Shown piece after piece: positions 41,701 to 50,334 of a stretch of 50,334 nucleotides of DNA. A program made the translations under genes and the position numbers. The notes under the pieces are model-generated. The model did not search any database, was not told the origin of the DNA, and was given only the letters and a program-made list of their open reading frames with translations. The stretch covers positions 1 to 50,334 of the forward strand of contig NZ_DFUE01000036.1 in NCBI RefSeq assembly GCF_002379585.1, in the 5' to 3' direction. The first letter of the stretch is position 1, and every line of letters starts with the position of its first letter. Source of the stretch: Pseudomonas sp. UBA4194. Lineage in GTDB: Bacteria; Pseudomonadota; Gammaproteobacteria; Pseudomonadales; Pseudomonadaceae.

Positions 41701-43602
41701 GGCGTCAGCCACCAGCAATTCGAACTCGGCGGGACCGTCGCCGTCGACGTTTTCGCCCTGGAACACACCGCGCAGGCCGGGCAGACGATCGGCGGGCCAG
41801 ACCGGCTGTATCAGGCGACGGGTGATGGGACGGCCACCGGACTCCTGCAGGCTGGCCTGCAACACCACCTGCAGAGGGGACTTGGCTTCGCTCCAGCGGC
41901 TGTCGATGTTCAGGGACGCCCTGCCCTGCGGGTCCAGCGTGGTTTCGTCCAGTTCCAGGTCCTGGGAGAGTTCGCCTTCGGTCAGCGAACCGAACTGGAA
42001 GCCGGGCAGCGCGGGCACGGCTTCGCGCAGCGGTCGCACATAGATCTGACCACTCAGACGATTGCCCGCGGCGGGCGCACCGTACAGGTAGCGGCCAGTG
42101 ACATCGACGGCCAGGGCCTCGGCGGGCGCCAGCGGTTGCTCGCGGGCCTTGAGGTCTAGCGCCATGCGCTCGGGCAGGAAATCCTCGACCTGGAATTCAT
42201 AGACCTGGGGTTTGCCGTCGCCCAGGTCCAGCAGCAATTGCCAACGCCCGGTCGGGGCTTCAGCGGCCAGTGGTAATTGATACTGGTAGAGGCCCGACGC
42301 ATCGGGCTGCCAGACGAACTTGCGGCTGACCTGATCGTCCGGCCGGCGCACTTCGACACTCACGGGCTGCGGCTTCACGGGATGGCCGTCGTTGTCGCGC
42401 AGCAGCGCGTTGAGCAACACCGTTTCGCCGGGGCGGTACAGGTCGCGGGGGCCGAAGACGAAGAACTGCAACGGGTGAGCCTTGGGGCCGGTGATATCGA
42501 ATTCGGCCAGGTCCAGTGCCGAGCTGTTCAAGCGCAACAGGCTGGTCTGGTCGCCTTGATGCGCCAGCAGCACTTCGGCCTTCACCGGTGAGACCAGTTC
42601 GGCGTGCCCAGCCGCGTCGGTTTTGCCTTCGCCAAGCACGCGGCCCTGGGCGTCGAGCAATTGCAGGGCGACGTCGGGCTGGGCCTTGCCGCCTTCCAGG
42701 GCCTGGGTGAACACGTCCATGCGGTTGGCATAGCGGTGCACCGACAGGCCGATGTCACTGAGGGTGAACAGCGTGGCCGGCTGGGCGTAGTTGTAGCTGC
42801 CCGAGGCGCGCATCACCGCCAGGTAGACACCAGGCTGCTGCAAAGGCTTGATGCCGCTGATGGGCAACAGCAGGGTTTCACGGGTATTGCGCGCCGGGTC
42901 GAGATCGAAACGAGCGCCGTATACCAGCTCTGCCATGGGCAACAGCTCACGGGACTCGTAGCTTTGCAGACTGCTGTTGCGGCCCCAGCGACTGAGGAAC
43001 GCGGGCAGCTGCTCGGGTCGTATGCGGAAGAATTCGACGTCGACCTTGGCGACGTTCAACGCGATCACCGGCAGCCCTTCAGCCAAGCGGGTCGGCAACA
43101 GTGAACCGCGGCTGGCGAAACCGACGGTGGGTTCCAGGTCACGGGTTTCCAGGCGGCTGATGTACTCGGCAGCCAGCGTTTGCCTGTTCACCGCCAGCAG
43201 GCCGGCATCGACGGTCAGCACCAGCTTGCGCTTGGGCTCCAGATGCCTGAGACGCAACTCCATCAGGTTGTCGGAGAGTTCCCAGGTGCCGTCCAGCTTG
43301 CCGCTGACGGTGTCGACCAGGTGCACCTTGTCGGCGAAGTTCTGCGTGGGGTCCAGCGGCACCGTGAAGGTCACCGAAAGGGTGCTGGCGCCGTCCAGTT
43401 GCACTTCGGAGACGTCGGCGACGGTGAGTTCGCGTCCAGCATAGCGCTGGGCCAGGGCGGCGACATCGACAGTGGCGGCGGCTTTGGGCGCGGCTGCGAC
43501 CGGCACGGGTTCGGCAGTCGGCGCGGGCTTGTCCGACGTAGAGGAATCGCACGCGCCGAGCAGAGCCAGGGCGCAAGCCAGAAACAGTCCTTTGTTCAAC
43601 AT
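38701..43602 (-). CDS. Alpha-2-macroglobulin-like periplasmic lipoprotein (YfhM type)
   Basis: This is a 1633-residue protease trap anchored by lipidation at Cys18 (lipobox LLGAC). It has the multi-domain bacterial alpha-2-macroglobulin plan: MG domains through about residue 900, then the thioester domain with the intact motif PYGCLEQT (Cys1166) and a C-terminal receptor-like region. An intact CLEQ indicates an active thioester, as in E. coli YfhM (ECAM), which is thought to entrap proteases and work with PBP1C in cell-wall repair. The length matches the 1,600-1,650 typical for the type. Its stop codon lies in a REP element, so the last residues could be recent. Confidence 0.93.
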   Translation of the reverse strand: MLNKGLFLACALALLGACDSSTSDKPAPTAEPVPVAAAPKAAATVDVAALAQRYAGRELTVADVSEVQLDGASTLSVTFTVPLDPTQNFADKVHLVDTVSGKLDGTWELSDNLMELRLRHLEPKRKLVLTVDAGLLAVNRQTLAAEYISRLETRDLEPTVGFASRGSLLPTRLAEGLPVIALNVAKVDVEFFRIRPEQLPAFLSRWGRNSSLQSYESRELLPMAELVYGARFDLDPARNTRETLLLPISGIKPLQQPGVYLAVMRASGSYNYAQPATLFTLSDIGLSVHRYANRMDVFTQALEGGKAQPDVALQLLDAQGRVLGEGKTDAAGHAELVSPVKAEVLLAHQGDQTSLLRLNSSALDLAEFDITGPKAHPLQFFVFGPRDLYRPGETVLLNALLRDNDGHPVKPQPVSVEVRRPDDQVSRKFVWQPDASGLYQYQLPLAAEAPTGRWQLLLDLGDGKPQVYEFQVEDFLPERMALDLKAREQPLAPAEALAVDVTGRYLYGAPAAGNRLSGQIYVRPLREAVPALPGFQFGSLTEGELSQDLELDETTLDPQGRASLNIDSRWSEAKSPLQVVLQASLQESGGRPITRRLIQPVWPADRLPGLRGVFQGENVDGDGPAEFELLVADAQGNKLAADNLKVRLVRERRDYYWNYSESDGWSYNYNEKYLNLSEETLKVEAGGTAKVSFPVEWGPYRVELEDPATGLVSSLRFWAGYSWQDNTEGGAVRPDQVKLALDKPAYADGDTARVTVTPPAAGNGYLLVESAEGPLWWQEIDVPAEGKAFDIRIDPKWARHDLYISAQVVRPGERKANVTPKRAVGLLHLPLDRAPRQLALTLDAPQKVRPRQPLKVKVQARNSDGSVPTQARVLVAAVDVGILNITQYATPDPFAALFGRKAYGADQLDVYGQLIEAGQGRLASLAFGGDAADLAKGGKRPQTNVTIVALQSAPVTLNEQGEGELSLDIPDFNGELRLMAQAWTDERYGMAEASTVVAAPLVAELSAPRFLAGGDETRVALDVTNLTDHTQHLTVHMSAEGPLMLPGTPQQQLQLAKGQRQTLYIPVRATGGLGQGHLKAHIDGLDLPGESLPPMARDWTLGVRPAYPALVKHLRTVLTDQPWTLPAGSLSPFEPAGREALLSLSSRPPLNIGEQIRALRAYPYGCLEQTVSGLYPSLYSDAATLKKLGVESDTDAERTRKVEIGIERLLGMQRYNGSFGLWGADGEEEYWLTAYVTDFLMRARDQGYAVPPEALKKASERLLRYLQERNLIEADYSDNLDHTRFAVQAYAGLVLARSQQAPLGALRSVFERRSDARSGLPLVQLAIALQKMGDQPRADQALQAGLAAGRTDQQWLGDYGSPLRDQALILALLEENDLGKGTLQARLFTLSDLLAGTGWLSTQERNALYMAGRTALAQPQQPWTAHLQSAGLSHELSDTQPALKLADAALAESLTVTSSAAQPLYQQLTLSGYPAQPPAAGGDNLSIRRDYLSLKGEPLKLDSLKSGELVLVHLVVGAKQRVPDALVVDLLPAGLEIENQNLAQSAASLDNASSSVKQWRESMQNASVQHQEFRDDRYVAALKLEGYGSTHLLYLARAVTPGTYKVPPPQVESMYRPGWQAVGTTPPNLTITP

Positions 43603-43721
43603 AGGGTACTCGGGGCAGTGAAAAGCAAGACCTGGAATATATCCGAATAGGCGGCGTATTGCGGTGGCCGAGAGATTAGTGGGCTGTCAGCGATTGGATA
43701 TCGGTCACTCGCCGAATCGCT

Positions 43722-43750
43722 GTGGCGGCTGCCAGCGACAGCACCGCCAC
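43722..43750. terminator. GC-rich hairpin between the MATE and macroglobulin genes
   Basis: GTGGCGG (43722-43728) pairs with CCGCCAC (43744-43750), with further CTG/CAG pairing inside. It starts 13 bp after the MATE stop on the minus strand but has no T-run, so its role as a terminator is uncertain. Confidence 0.3.
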
Positions 43751-43762
43751 TGACCACCCGTG

Positions 43763-45100
43763 CTAGGAAACCCAACGGTCCTGCCGCTGCAAGCGCCACC
43801 CCAGATAGCCCAAGGTCGCCGCGCGCAGTGCCATGAACAGGAGAAAGCTCAGCCACAGGCCATGGTTGCCCCACGCGGTACTCAGCCACCCCAGCGGCAG
43901 CATCACGGCCACACTCACCAGCATCGCATTACGCATCTCCCGCGCCCGGGTGGCACCGATGAACAGCCCGTCCAACAGATAACTGCCTACTGCCACCAAC
44001 GGCAGCACGGCCAGGTAGGGCAAAAACGGATAGGCTGCTTCACGCACACTGGGGATATCGGTCTGCAGATTGACGAACACGTGCCCACCCAGCAGGAACA
44101 GCAGCGCAAACGCCGTGCTGGCAATCAGGGACCAGCCAAAGGACACCACCATCGAGCGGCGCAGTGTCTGCCGATCCCGCGCCCCGATGGCATGGCCACA
44201 CAGGGCTTCGACGGCATGCGCCAGGCCGTCCAGGGCATAGGAGGTGATCAACAGGCCATTGAGCAGCAGCGCGTTGGCGGCGACGGTGGCGTCGCCGAAT
44301 CGTGCACCCTGGATGGTGATCAGCAGGAATACGCCGGACAGTGCCAAGCTGCGCAGGAAAATGTCGCGGTTCACCCCCAGCAGCGGCCGCCAGTTGGCCC
44401 ACGTCCGAAGTGCTGACCACGCCATCTTCCCGGGATAGGCGCGCAATGCCGGTCGGGTCAGGGCCAGGCCCAGCAGTGCGCCTATCCATTCGGCGATGAC
44501 CGAGGCACGGGCCGAGCCCAGCACGCCCCAGTCCAGACCCAGTACGAACCAGAGGTTGAGGGCGATGTTGATCAGGTTGGTGGTGAACAGGATCAGCAAG
44601 GGCGCGCGGGCGTTTTGCGTGCCCAGGAACCAGCCTATCAGGGCATAGGTGCAGAGCGCGGCTGGCAGGCCCAGCAGGCGAGTCTGGAAGAAATCGTGGG
44701 TGGCGTTTTCCAACGCGGCCGACGGCGCCATGAAGCTCAGGGCGAGATGGCTGAAGGGCAGGGCGAGCACGGCCAGCAGCAGGGAAAACAGCAGCCCGAG
44801 GCCCAGCCCCTGGACCAGGATCCGCCGCAACATGCTGCCATCGCGGCGCCCGGCTGCCTGGGCGGCAAAACCGGTGGTGCCCATGCGCAGAAAGCTCATC
44901 AGCGACACCATGAACGTGAACAGGCTACCGCCGACCGCCACGGCGCCCAGTTGGTGGGCATGCGGCAAATGGCCGATGACGGCGCTGTCTACCAGGGTCA
45001 CCATGGGCACCGACAGGTTGGACAGAATCATCGGTGCGGCCAGCGCCCAGACTTTTTGATGGGTGGGGCGATGACGCCAGTCGGTGAGTAGTGTGGACAT
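43763..45100 (-). CDS. MATE-family efflux transporter, DinF-like
   Basis: This is a 445-residue inner-membrane exporter with 12 predicted membrane segments. The DinF/NorM signature appears in the N-terminal ILSNLSVPMVTLVDSAVIGHL and in ALLLNGLLITSYALDGLAHA in the second half. The family exports drugs or oxidised metabolites with Na+ or H+. The ATG at 45100 has GGAG 5 bases upstream. The longer open frame to 45205 enters REP sequence and is excluded. Confidence 0.9.
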   Translation of the reverse strand: MSTLLTDWRHRPTHQKVWALAAPMILSNLSVPMVTLVDSAVIGHLPHAHQLGAVAVGGSLFTFMVSLMSFLRMGTTGFAAQAAGRRDGSMLRRILVQGLGLGLLFSLLLAVLALPFSHLALSFMAPSAALENATHDFFQTRLLGLPAALCTYALIGWFLGTQNARAPLLILFTTNLINIALNLWFVLGLDWGVLGSARASVIAEWIGALLGLALTRPALRAYPGKMAWSALRTWANWRPLLGVNRDIFLRSLALSGVFLLITIQGARFGDATVAANALLLNGLLITSYALDGLAHAVEALCGHAIGARDRQTLRRSMVVSFGWSLIASTAFALLFLLGGHVFVNLQTDIPSVREAAYPFLPYLAVLPLVAVGSYLLDGLFIGATRAREMRNAMLVSVAVMLPLGWLSTAWGNHGLWLSFLLFMALRAATLGYLGWRLQRQDRWVS

Positions 45101-45648
45101 GGGGGCTCCGGAACGAGGGAGCGATTGTAGCCGTTTGTGTCGCCAACGAGGGCCCCTCGCGGGTAGAACCCGCTCCCACAGGGACCGGGGTGTGGCGCAG
45201 ATCACTGTGGGAGCGGGCTCTGCCCGCGATGGGGGCTGGATGATCAGCTACACATTCGAGTGATGCGCCGCCAGTGCTGGCGCCATCGCGGGTAGAACCC
45301 GCTCCCACAGGGACCGGGTGTAGCGCGGATCAGTGTGGGAGCGGGCTCTGCCCGCGATGGGGGCTGGATGATCACCTGCACATTTGAGTGATGCGCCGCT
45401 CGTGCCGGCGCCATCGCGGGTAGAACCCGCTCCCACAGGGGCCGGGGTGTAGCGCAGATCAGTGTGGGAGCGGGCTCTGCCCGCGATGGGGGCTGGATGA
45501 TCACCTGCCTCCCACAGGACCCAGCGGCAGCGCAGATCAGTGTGGCAGCGGGCTCTGCCCGCGAGGGGGGGCTGGATGATCACCTGCCTCCCACAGTACC
45601 CAGCTGCAGCGCAGATCACTGTGGGAGGGGCTGGAGGGCAGCGTGGTA
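45101..45648. other. 548-bp gap between speA and the MATE gene, mostly a REP array
   Basis: No gene is supported. The MATE promoter should lie near 45101-45150, and the rest is a REP-pair array. Open frames through it are repeats of the same short peptide and are not genes. Confidence 0.7.
45154..45632. repeat. Array of paired REPs with a 128-bp period
   Basis: Pairs of facing palindromes (GCGGGTAGAACCCGCTCCCAC and GTGGGAGCGGGCTCTGCCCGC, each shown in part) are separated by about 20-bp and 50-bp spacers. Units start at 45154, 45283 and 45411, giving a period of about 128 bp; each carries GGGGGCTGGATGATCA. Two or more degenerate pairs follow to 45632. This is a BIME-like array. Confidence 0.85.
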
Positions 45649-47562
<1,914 letters not shown>

Positions 47563-47594
47563 CGAGGTCCCCTATCAATAAAGTCGAATGTCGC

Positions 47595-47611
47595 GGGCCC
47601 GATCCGGGCCC
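47595..47611. promoter_or_regulatory. Strong GC hairpin in the speA leader
   Basis: GGGCCCG-ATC-CGGGCCC is a perfect 7-bp stem with a 3-nt loop, 32-48 bases upstream of the speA start codon. It lacks a T-run, so termination of yciH is not obvious. It could hinder or pace speA translation or act as a protein site. Confidence 0.4.
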
Positions 47612-47697
47612 AGCGCAGTGTAGGAAGTAAAGATGACGTTTGCTGCGCTTGCAGGCATAGACCCCGCATGGCACGTCAAGTTTAGAAACCGACGGCT

Positions 47698-48075
47698 TCA
47701 GCCACCGGATTTCTTGGCCTTGAAGCCTTGCTTGATCAGCTCGCCGAGCAGCAGTTCGACGTGGTCGCCCTGGATTTCGATGACACCGTCTTTCAAGGCG
47801 CCGCCGGTACCGCAGCGGCGTTTGAGGGTGGTGGCGAGTTCCTTCAGGGCATCGGCTGCCAGGGGCACGCCGGTGATGGTAGTGACAGTCTTGCCGCCGC
47901 GGCCCTTGCTTTCGCGGCGCACGCGGGCGATGCCATCGCCTTCGGGGATGAGCGTTTGCTTGCAAGTGCAGGCGTCGACGGGCTGGCGACAGTCGGGGCA
48001 GTGCCGACCGCTGTCGGTCGAGAACACCAGGCCGCCGAGTGCGGCGAAGGATGCGGCTTTCTTGGCCACCGGCAT
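47698..48075 (-). CDS. yciH: SUI1/YciH-family translation factor
   Basis: This is a 125-residue protein related to eukaryotic eIF1. The SUI1 domain spans the C-terminal two thirds (GKTVTTITGVPLAADALKEL, then LKRRCGTGGALKDGVIEIQG). The N-terminal part has four cysteines (CPDCRQPVDACTC, residues about 26-38) that may bind zinc. YciH influences start-site fidelity. In Pseudomonas it neighbours speA. Confidence 0.9.
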   Translation of the reverse strand: MPVAKKAASFAALGGLVFSTDSGRHCPDCRQPVDACTCKQTLIPEGDGIARVRRESKGRGGKTVTTITGVPLAADALKELATTLKRRCGTGGALKDGVIEIQGDHVELLLGELIKQGFKAKKSGG

Positions 48076-48524
48076 GCCTCTTGTGAAGTGGGTCAGGCCG
48101 CGCAGTTTAACGGCAAAAGGGGTGCGTGCTAAGTGCCTGGATGCGGCAATTTGGTGAGGATTGGCGACTGCGAACGATGCAAGGTTCGGATGATGGGGTG
48201 AATGGACGGACGCCTTCGCGGCTGCACGCCGCTCCTACAGGATTGCGGGCCCTGTAGGAGCGGCGTACAGCCGCGAAAGCGTCGGCAAGACCGGCGTACA
48301 GCCGCGAAGGCGTCAGCAGAACCAGCATGCAGCCACCAAGACACCTGTAGGAGCGGCGTACAGCCGCGAAGGCGTCGGCAGAACCAGCATGCAGCCACCA
48401 AGACACCTGTAGGAGCGGCGTACAGCCGCGAAGGCGTCAGCAGAACTGGCACGCAGCCGCGAAGACACCTGTAGGAGCGGCGTACAGCCGCGAAGGCGTC
48501 GGCAAAAACGATGAAAGATACAGG
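48076..48524. other. 449-bp gap between the NUDIX gene and yciH, mostly a REP array
   Basis: The yciH promoter should be in 48076-48200. The remainder is repeat sequence. Open frames through the repeats encode only repeated short peptides and are rejected. Confidence 0.7.
48211..48500. repeat. REP array with a 62-bp period
   Basis: It begins with an inverted REP (48211-48241), then direct units start at 48251, 48344, 48406 and 48468; the last three are exactly 62 bp apart. Each begins CCTGTAGGAGCGGCGTACAG and continues CCGCGAAGGCGTC, then a non-palindromic spacer with GCATGCAGCCACCAAGACA. The first interval is longer because of a partial extra palindrome. Confidence 0.85.
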
Positions 48525-49061
48525 TCAGTCGCGGGTCGCGAGGTACCGTTCCAGCGCTGCCAGGGAATCAGGACAGTAGGATTCGCTGGCACTTTCGTCG
48601 AGCGCCTGTTGCACCGGGATGAACCGCGCTTCCAGAACTTCTTCAGGTTGCAGCTCCAGAGGCCCGTCCCACACAGCCGAGAACACAGCGCACCAGACAC
48701 GGTTGCGCGGTTGATCGAAGAAGAAATGCTCGTGAGCCGTCAACGGCACACCCCTCACACCCAATTCCTCCTCCAGCTCCCGGGCTGCCGATTCGGCATA
48801 AGTCTCGTCGCTCTGCACCATACCGCCCGCCGCGACGTCCCAATAGCCGGGATAGATCGCCTTGCTCAAGGTGCGGCGATGCACACACAACTCACCTGCC
48901 GAGTTGAACAGCAGAATGTAGGTGCCACGACCGATCAGTCCACCCTCACGCAATTGCTCCCTGGGCATGGCGCCCAGAGGCCGGTCGCGCTCGTCGACCC
49001 AGGCAATGAGTTCGGCATCGGAGGCGGCGCGGTGCGCCACCTCGTCACTGGAGATAGGCAC
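48525..49061 (-). CDS. NUDIX hydrolase
   Basis: This is a 178-residue pyrophosphohydrolase. The Nudix box runs from Gly80 (GMVQSDETYAESAAR) through RELEEELGV (to about 102) with all key glutamates present. The N-terminal VDERDRPLGAMPREQLREGG is the YfcD-like pattern of a subgroup similar to isopentenyl diphosphate isomerase. Substrates of YfcD-type enzymes are not firmly known. It starts 3 bp from the stop of the upstream DUF2333 gene, so the two are probably co-transcribed. Confidence 0.9.
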   Translation of the reverse strand: MPISSDEVAHRAASDAELIAWVDERDRPLGAMPREQLREGGLIGRGTYILLFNSAGELCVHRRTLSKAIYPGYWDVAAGGMVQSDETYAESAARELEEELGVRGVPLTAHEHFFFDQPRNRVWCAVFSAVWDGPLELQPEEVLEARFIPVQQALDESASESYCPDSLAALERYLATRD

Positions 49062-49064
49062 CGA

Positions 49065-50138
49065 TCAGCCCTGCGACAGCAGTTGGCGCAGGTCGATCAC
49101 CGCGGCGTTGGCCCGCGAGATGTAGTTGGCCATGACCAGCGAGTGGTTGGCCCACATGCCGAAGCCGCTGCCATTGAGAATCATCGGGCTCCATACCGGG
49201 GCCTGGGAAGCTTCCAGCTCGCGGATGATCTGACGCACGCTGACCGTCGCGTTCTTCTTGGCCAGGACGTCGGCGAAGTCTACTTCGATCGCGCGCAGCA
49301 GGTGCGACAGCGCCCAGGCCTGACCACGGGCTTCGTAGAAAACGTTATCGATCTGCATCCACGGGGTTTCGACGATTTCTTCGTCAACCTGAGGGGCCTG
49401 GCCCGGGATCACGCTTTCGGTCTTCAGCGTGGTGTTGAGCTTGACTCGACCGACGCTGGCGGACAAACGCTGGGACAACGAGCCCAGGCGCGTACCCACG
49501 TCGCCCAGCCAGTTGTTCAGGTTATCGGCGCGGGTGTAGAACAACGCGGTGGTCTGGGCCGGATCGGACAGCCGATTCTGGTAACGGGTCAGCAGGTTGA
49601 TGCCTTCCTGGAACTCGGACTCGCTGGACGGCAGAACCCAGCTCTTGTTGTCGAAGTTGAAGCGCGGTTCGGCGCGTGCCAGATCGCCGTCTTCGGCGGA
49701 TTGCGACTGCGAACGCGCGAAGTCCTTGCGCAAGGCGCGGCTCAGGTCGCGGACCTGGACCAGCACGCCATACTCCCAGCTGGGCATGTTGTCCATCCAC
49801 AGGCCGGGCGGGAAGCGGTCGTTGGAAATGTAGCCGCCTGGCTTGTTGAGCAGTGTCGAGGCCACGGACTTGAGCGTTTCCACGGTGGTATAGCCGACCA
49901 CCATCTGCCGGCCATCGCGCTGGGCAGCGCTTTGAGCATTCTGCTGGACAGGGAACAGCTCGGGTTCCTCGCTCCAGTACCAACCCAGCAGCAGAGTGAC
50001 GATCAGATACAGCGCCAGTATTGCCAGCACCGCCTTGCTCAGCAGCAGGCTGCCAACGTAGCCCCGGGTTTTGGTACCCGTGGCATTGACCCGCTCGCGT
50101 GCCTCGCCTTTGCCCGCACGATTCTTCCAGTCCAGCAT
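49065..50138 (-). CDS. DUF2333 membrane-anchored protein
   Basis: This 357-residue protein has one N-terminal membrane segment (about 34-54, SKAVLAILALYLIVTLLLGW) and a large periplasmic or cytoplasmic helical part (LARAEPRFNFDNKSWVLPSS, then NGSGFGMWANHSLVMANYIS). It matches DUF2333, a family with no established function found next to NUDIX, yciH and speA genes in Pseudomonas. The ATG at 50138 (MLDWKNRAGKGEARERV) was used. It heads the gene order DUF2333, NUDIX, yciH, speA. Confidence 0.88.
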   Translation of the reverse strand: MLDWKNRAGKGEARERVNATGTKTRGYVGSLLLSKAVLAILALYLIVTLLLGWYWSEEPELFPVQQNAQSAAQRDGRQMVVGYTTVETLKSVASTLLNKPGGYISNDRFPPGLWMDNMPSWEYGVLVQVRDLSRALRKDFARSQSQSAEDGDLARAEPRFNFDNKSWVLPSSESEFQEGINLLTRYQNRLSDPAQTTALFYTRADNLNNWLGDVGTRLGSLSQRLSASVGRVKLNTTLKTESVIPGQAPQVDEEIVETPWMQIDNVFYEARGQAWALSHLLRAIEVDFADVLAKKNATVSVRQIIRELEASQAPVWSPMILNGSGFGMWANHSLVMANYISRANAAVIDLRQLLSQG

Positions 50139-50334
50139 GGCTTATGTCCTTTCAATCGCAGAATTCATGGGTTCGACCTCGCCACCTGGCTAACGTGCGG
50201 CGCAGCAGCACTATAAAGGAAGGCGGCAGACGCCGCAGCCGCGGGAACGGCGTCCGGATATGTCATCGCGGCAGGGTTCGAGGGCCTCTTCGCGGCTGGA
50301 CGCCGCTCCTACAGGGGTGCGCGGGGTTTGTAGG
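50139..50334. other. Right-edge intergenic region
   Basis: It holds the start region of the DUF2333 gene and a REP near the end. No gene is visible before the window edge. Confidence 0.6.
50285..50316. repeat. REP element at the right edge
   Basis: CTTCGCGGCTGGACGCCGCT followed by CCTACAGG is the same family as 13546 and 48211. Confidence 0.7.

Noticed and set aside
45205..45619. Open frames across the REP array near speA
   Set aside because: They encode the same short peptide repeatedly with no start site or similarity; they are translations of repeats.
48251..48500. CRISPR-like direct repeats with regular spacing
   Set aside because: The spacers are nearly identical to one another, the repeat is a REP palindrome and no cas genes are present.

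Overview
This window is a chromosomal segment from a Pseudomonas, most likely of the P. putida or P. fluorescens lineages. The evidence is high GC content, dense genes, a gene content and order I recall from Pseudomonas genomes (beta-alanine genes beside purine genes; speA-yciH-NUDIX-DUF2333), and several families of Pseudomonas-type repetitive extragenic palindromes (REPs). I saw no phage, insertion sequence, CRISPR array or tRNA gene. I could run no search, so family names rest on motifs and recall.

Layout, left to right. Bases 1-360 carry the upstream leader of a ribosomal RNA operon that runs leftwards out of the window: three tandem sigma-70 promoters and a boxA. Bases 370-4313 hold a beta-alanine catabolism unit (bauA aminotransferase, mmsA/bauC dehydrogenase, divergent LysR regulator). 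Bases 4441-20948 form a purine and nucleobase region: an NCS2 permease, a RutR-like TetR regulator, a YigZ protein, a BMP-type nucleoside ABC transporter (ATPase, two permeases and, 6.5 kb away, the binding protein), a short-chain dehydrogenase, an 8-oxoguanine-deaminase-like amidohydrolase, an isopenicillin-N-synthase-like Fe(II) oxygenase and an adenine deaminase. A ChaA-like antiporter and a LysR/L-serine dehydratase pair interrupt it.

Bases 20968-27673 hold an ArsR regulator, a Bcr/CflA exporter, a copper-sensing pair (copZ with a textbook CueR promoter, and cueR), a RIO kinase, and an AraC regulator divergent from a bile-acid-symporter-family transporter. Bases 27660-31270 are a fatty-acid module (thiolase, two-part FabG, MaoC). 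Next come an AraC/LysE pair, a MazG-like pyrophosphohydrolase overlapping a CmoM-like methyltransferase, two tandem DUF4136 lipoproteins and a degenerate prepilin-peptidase relative.

Bases 35865-43602 carry the envelope pair pbpC and an alpha-2-macroglobulin lipoprotein (yfhM type), separated here by an opposed small membrane protein gene. The right end has a MATE exporter, speA, yciH, a NUDIX hydrolase and a DUF2333 protein, with two large REP arrays between them.

The points most worth following are: the purine module with its uncharacterised oxygenase and dehydrogenase; three exact DnaA boxes clustered in a 500-bp gene-free stretch; a possible structured leader before sdaA; and two genes whose stop codons lie inside REP elements.
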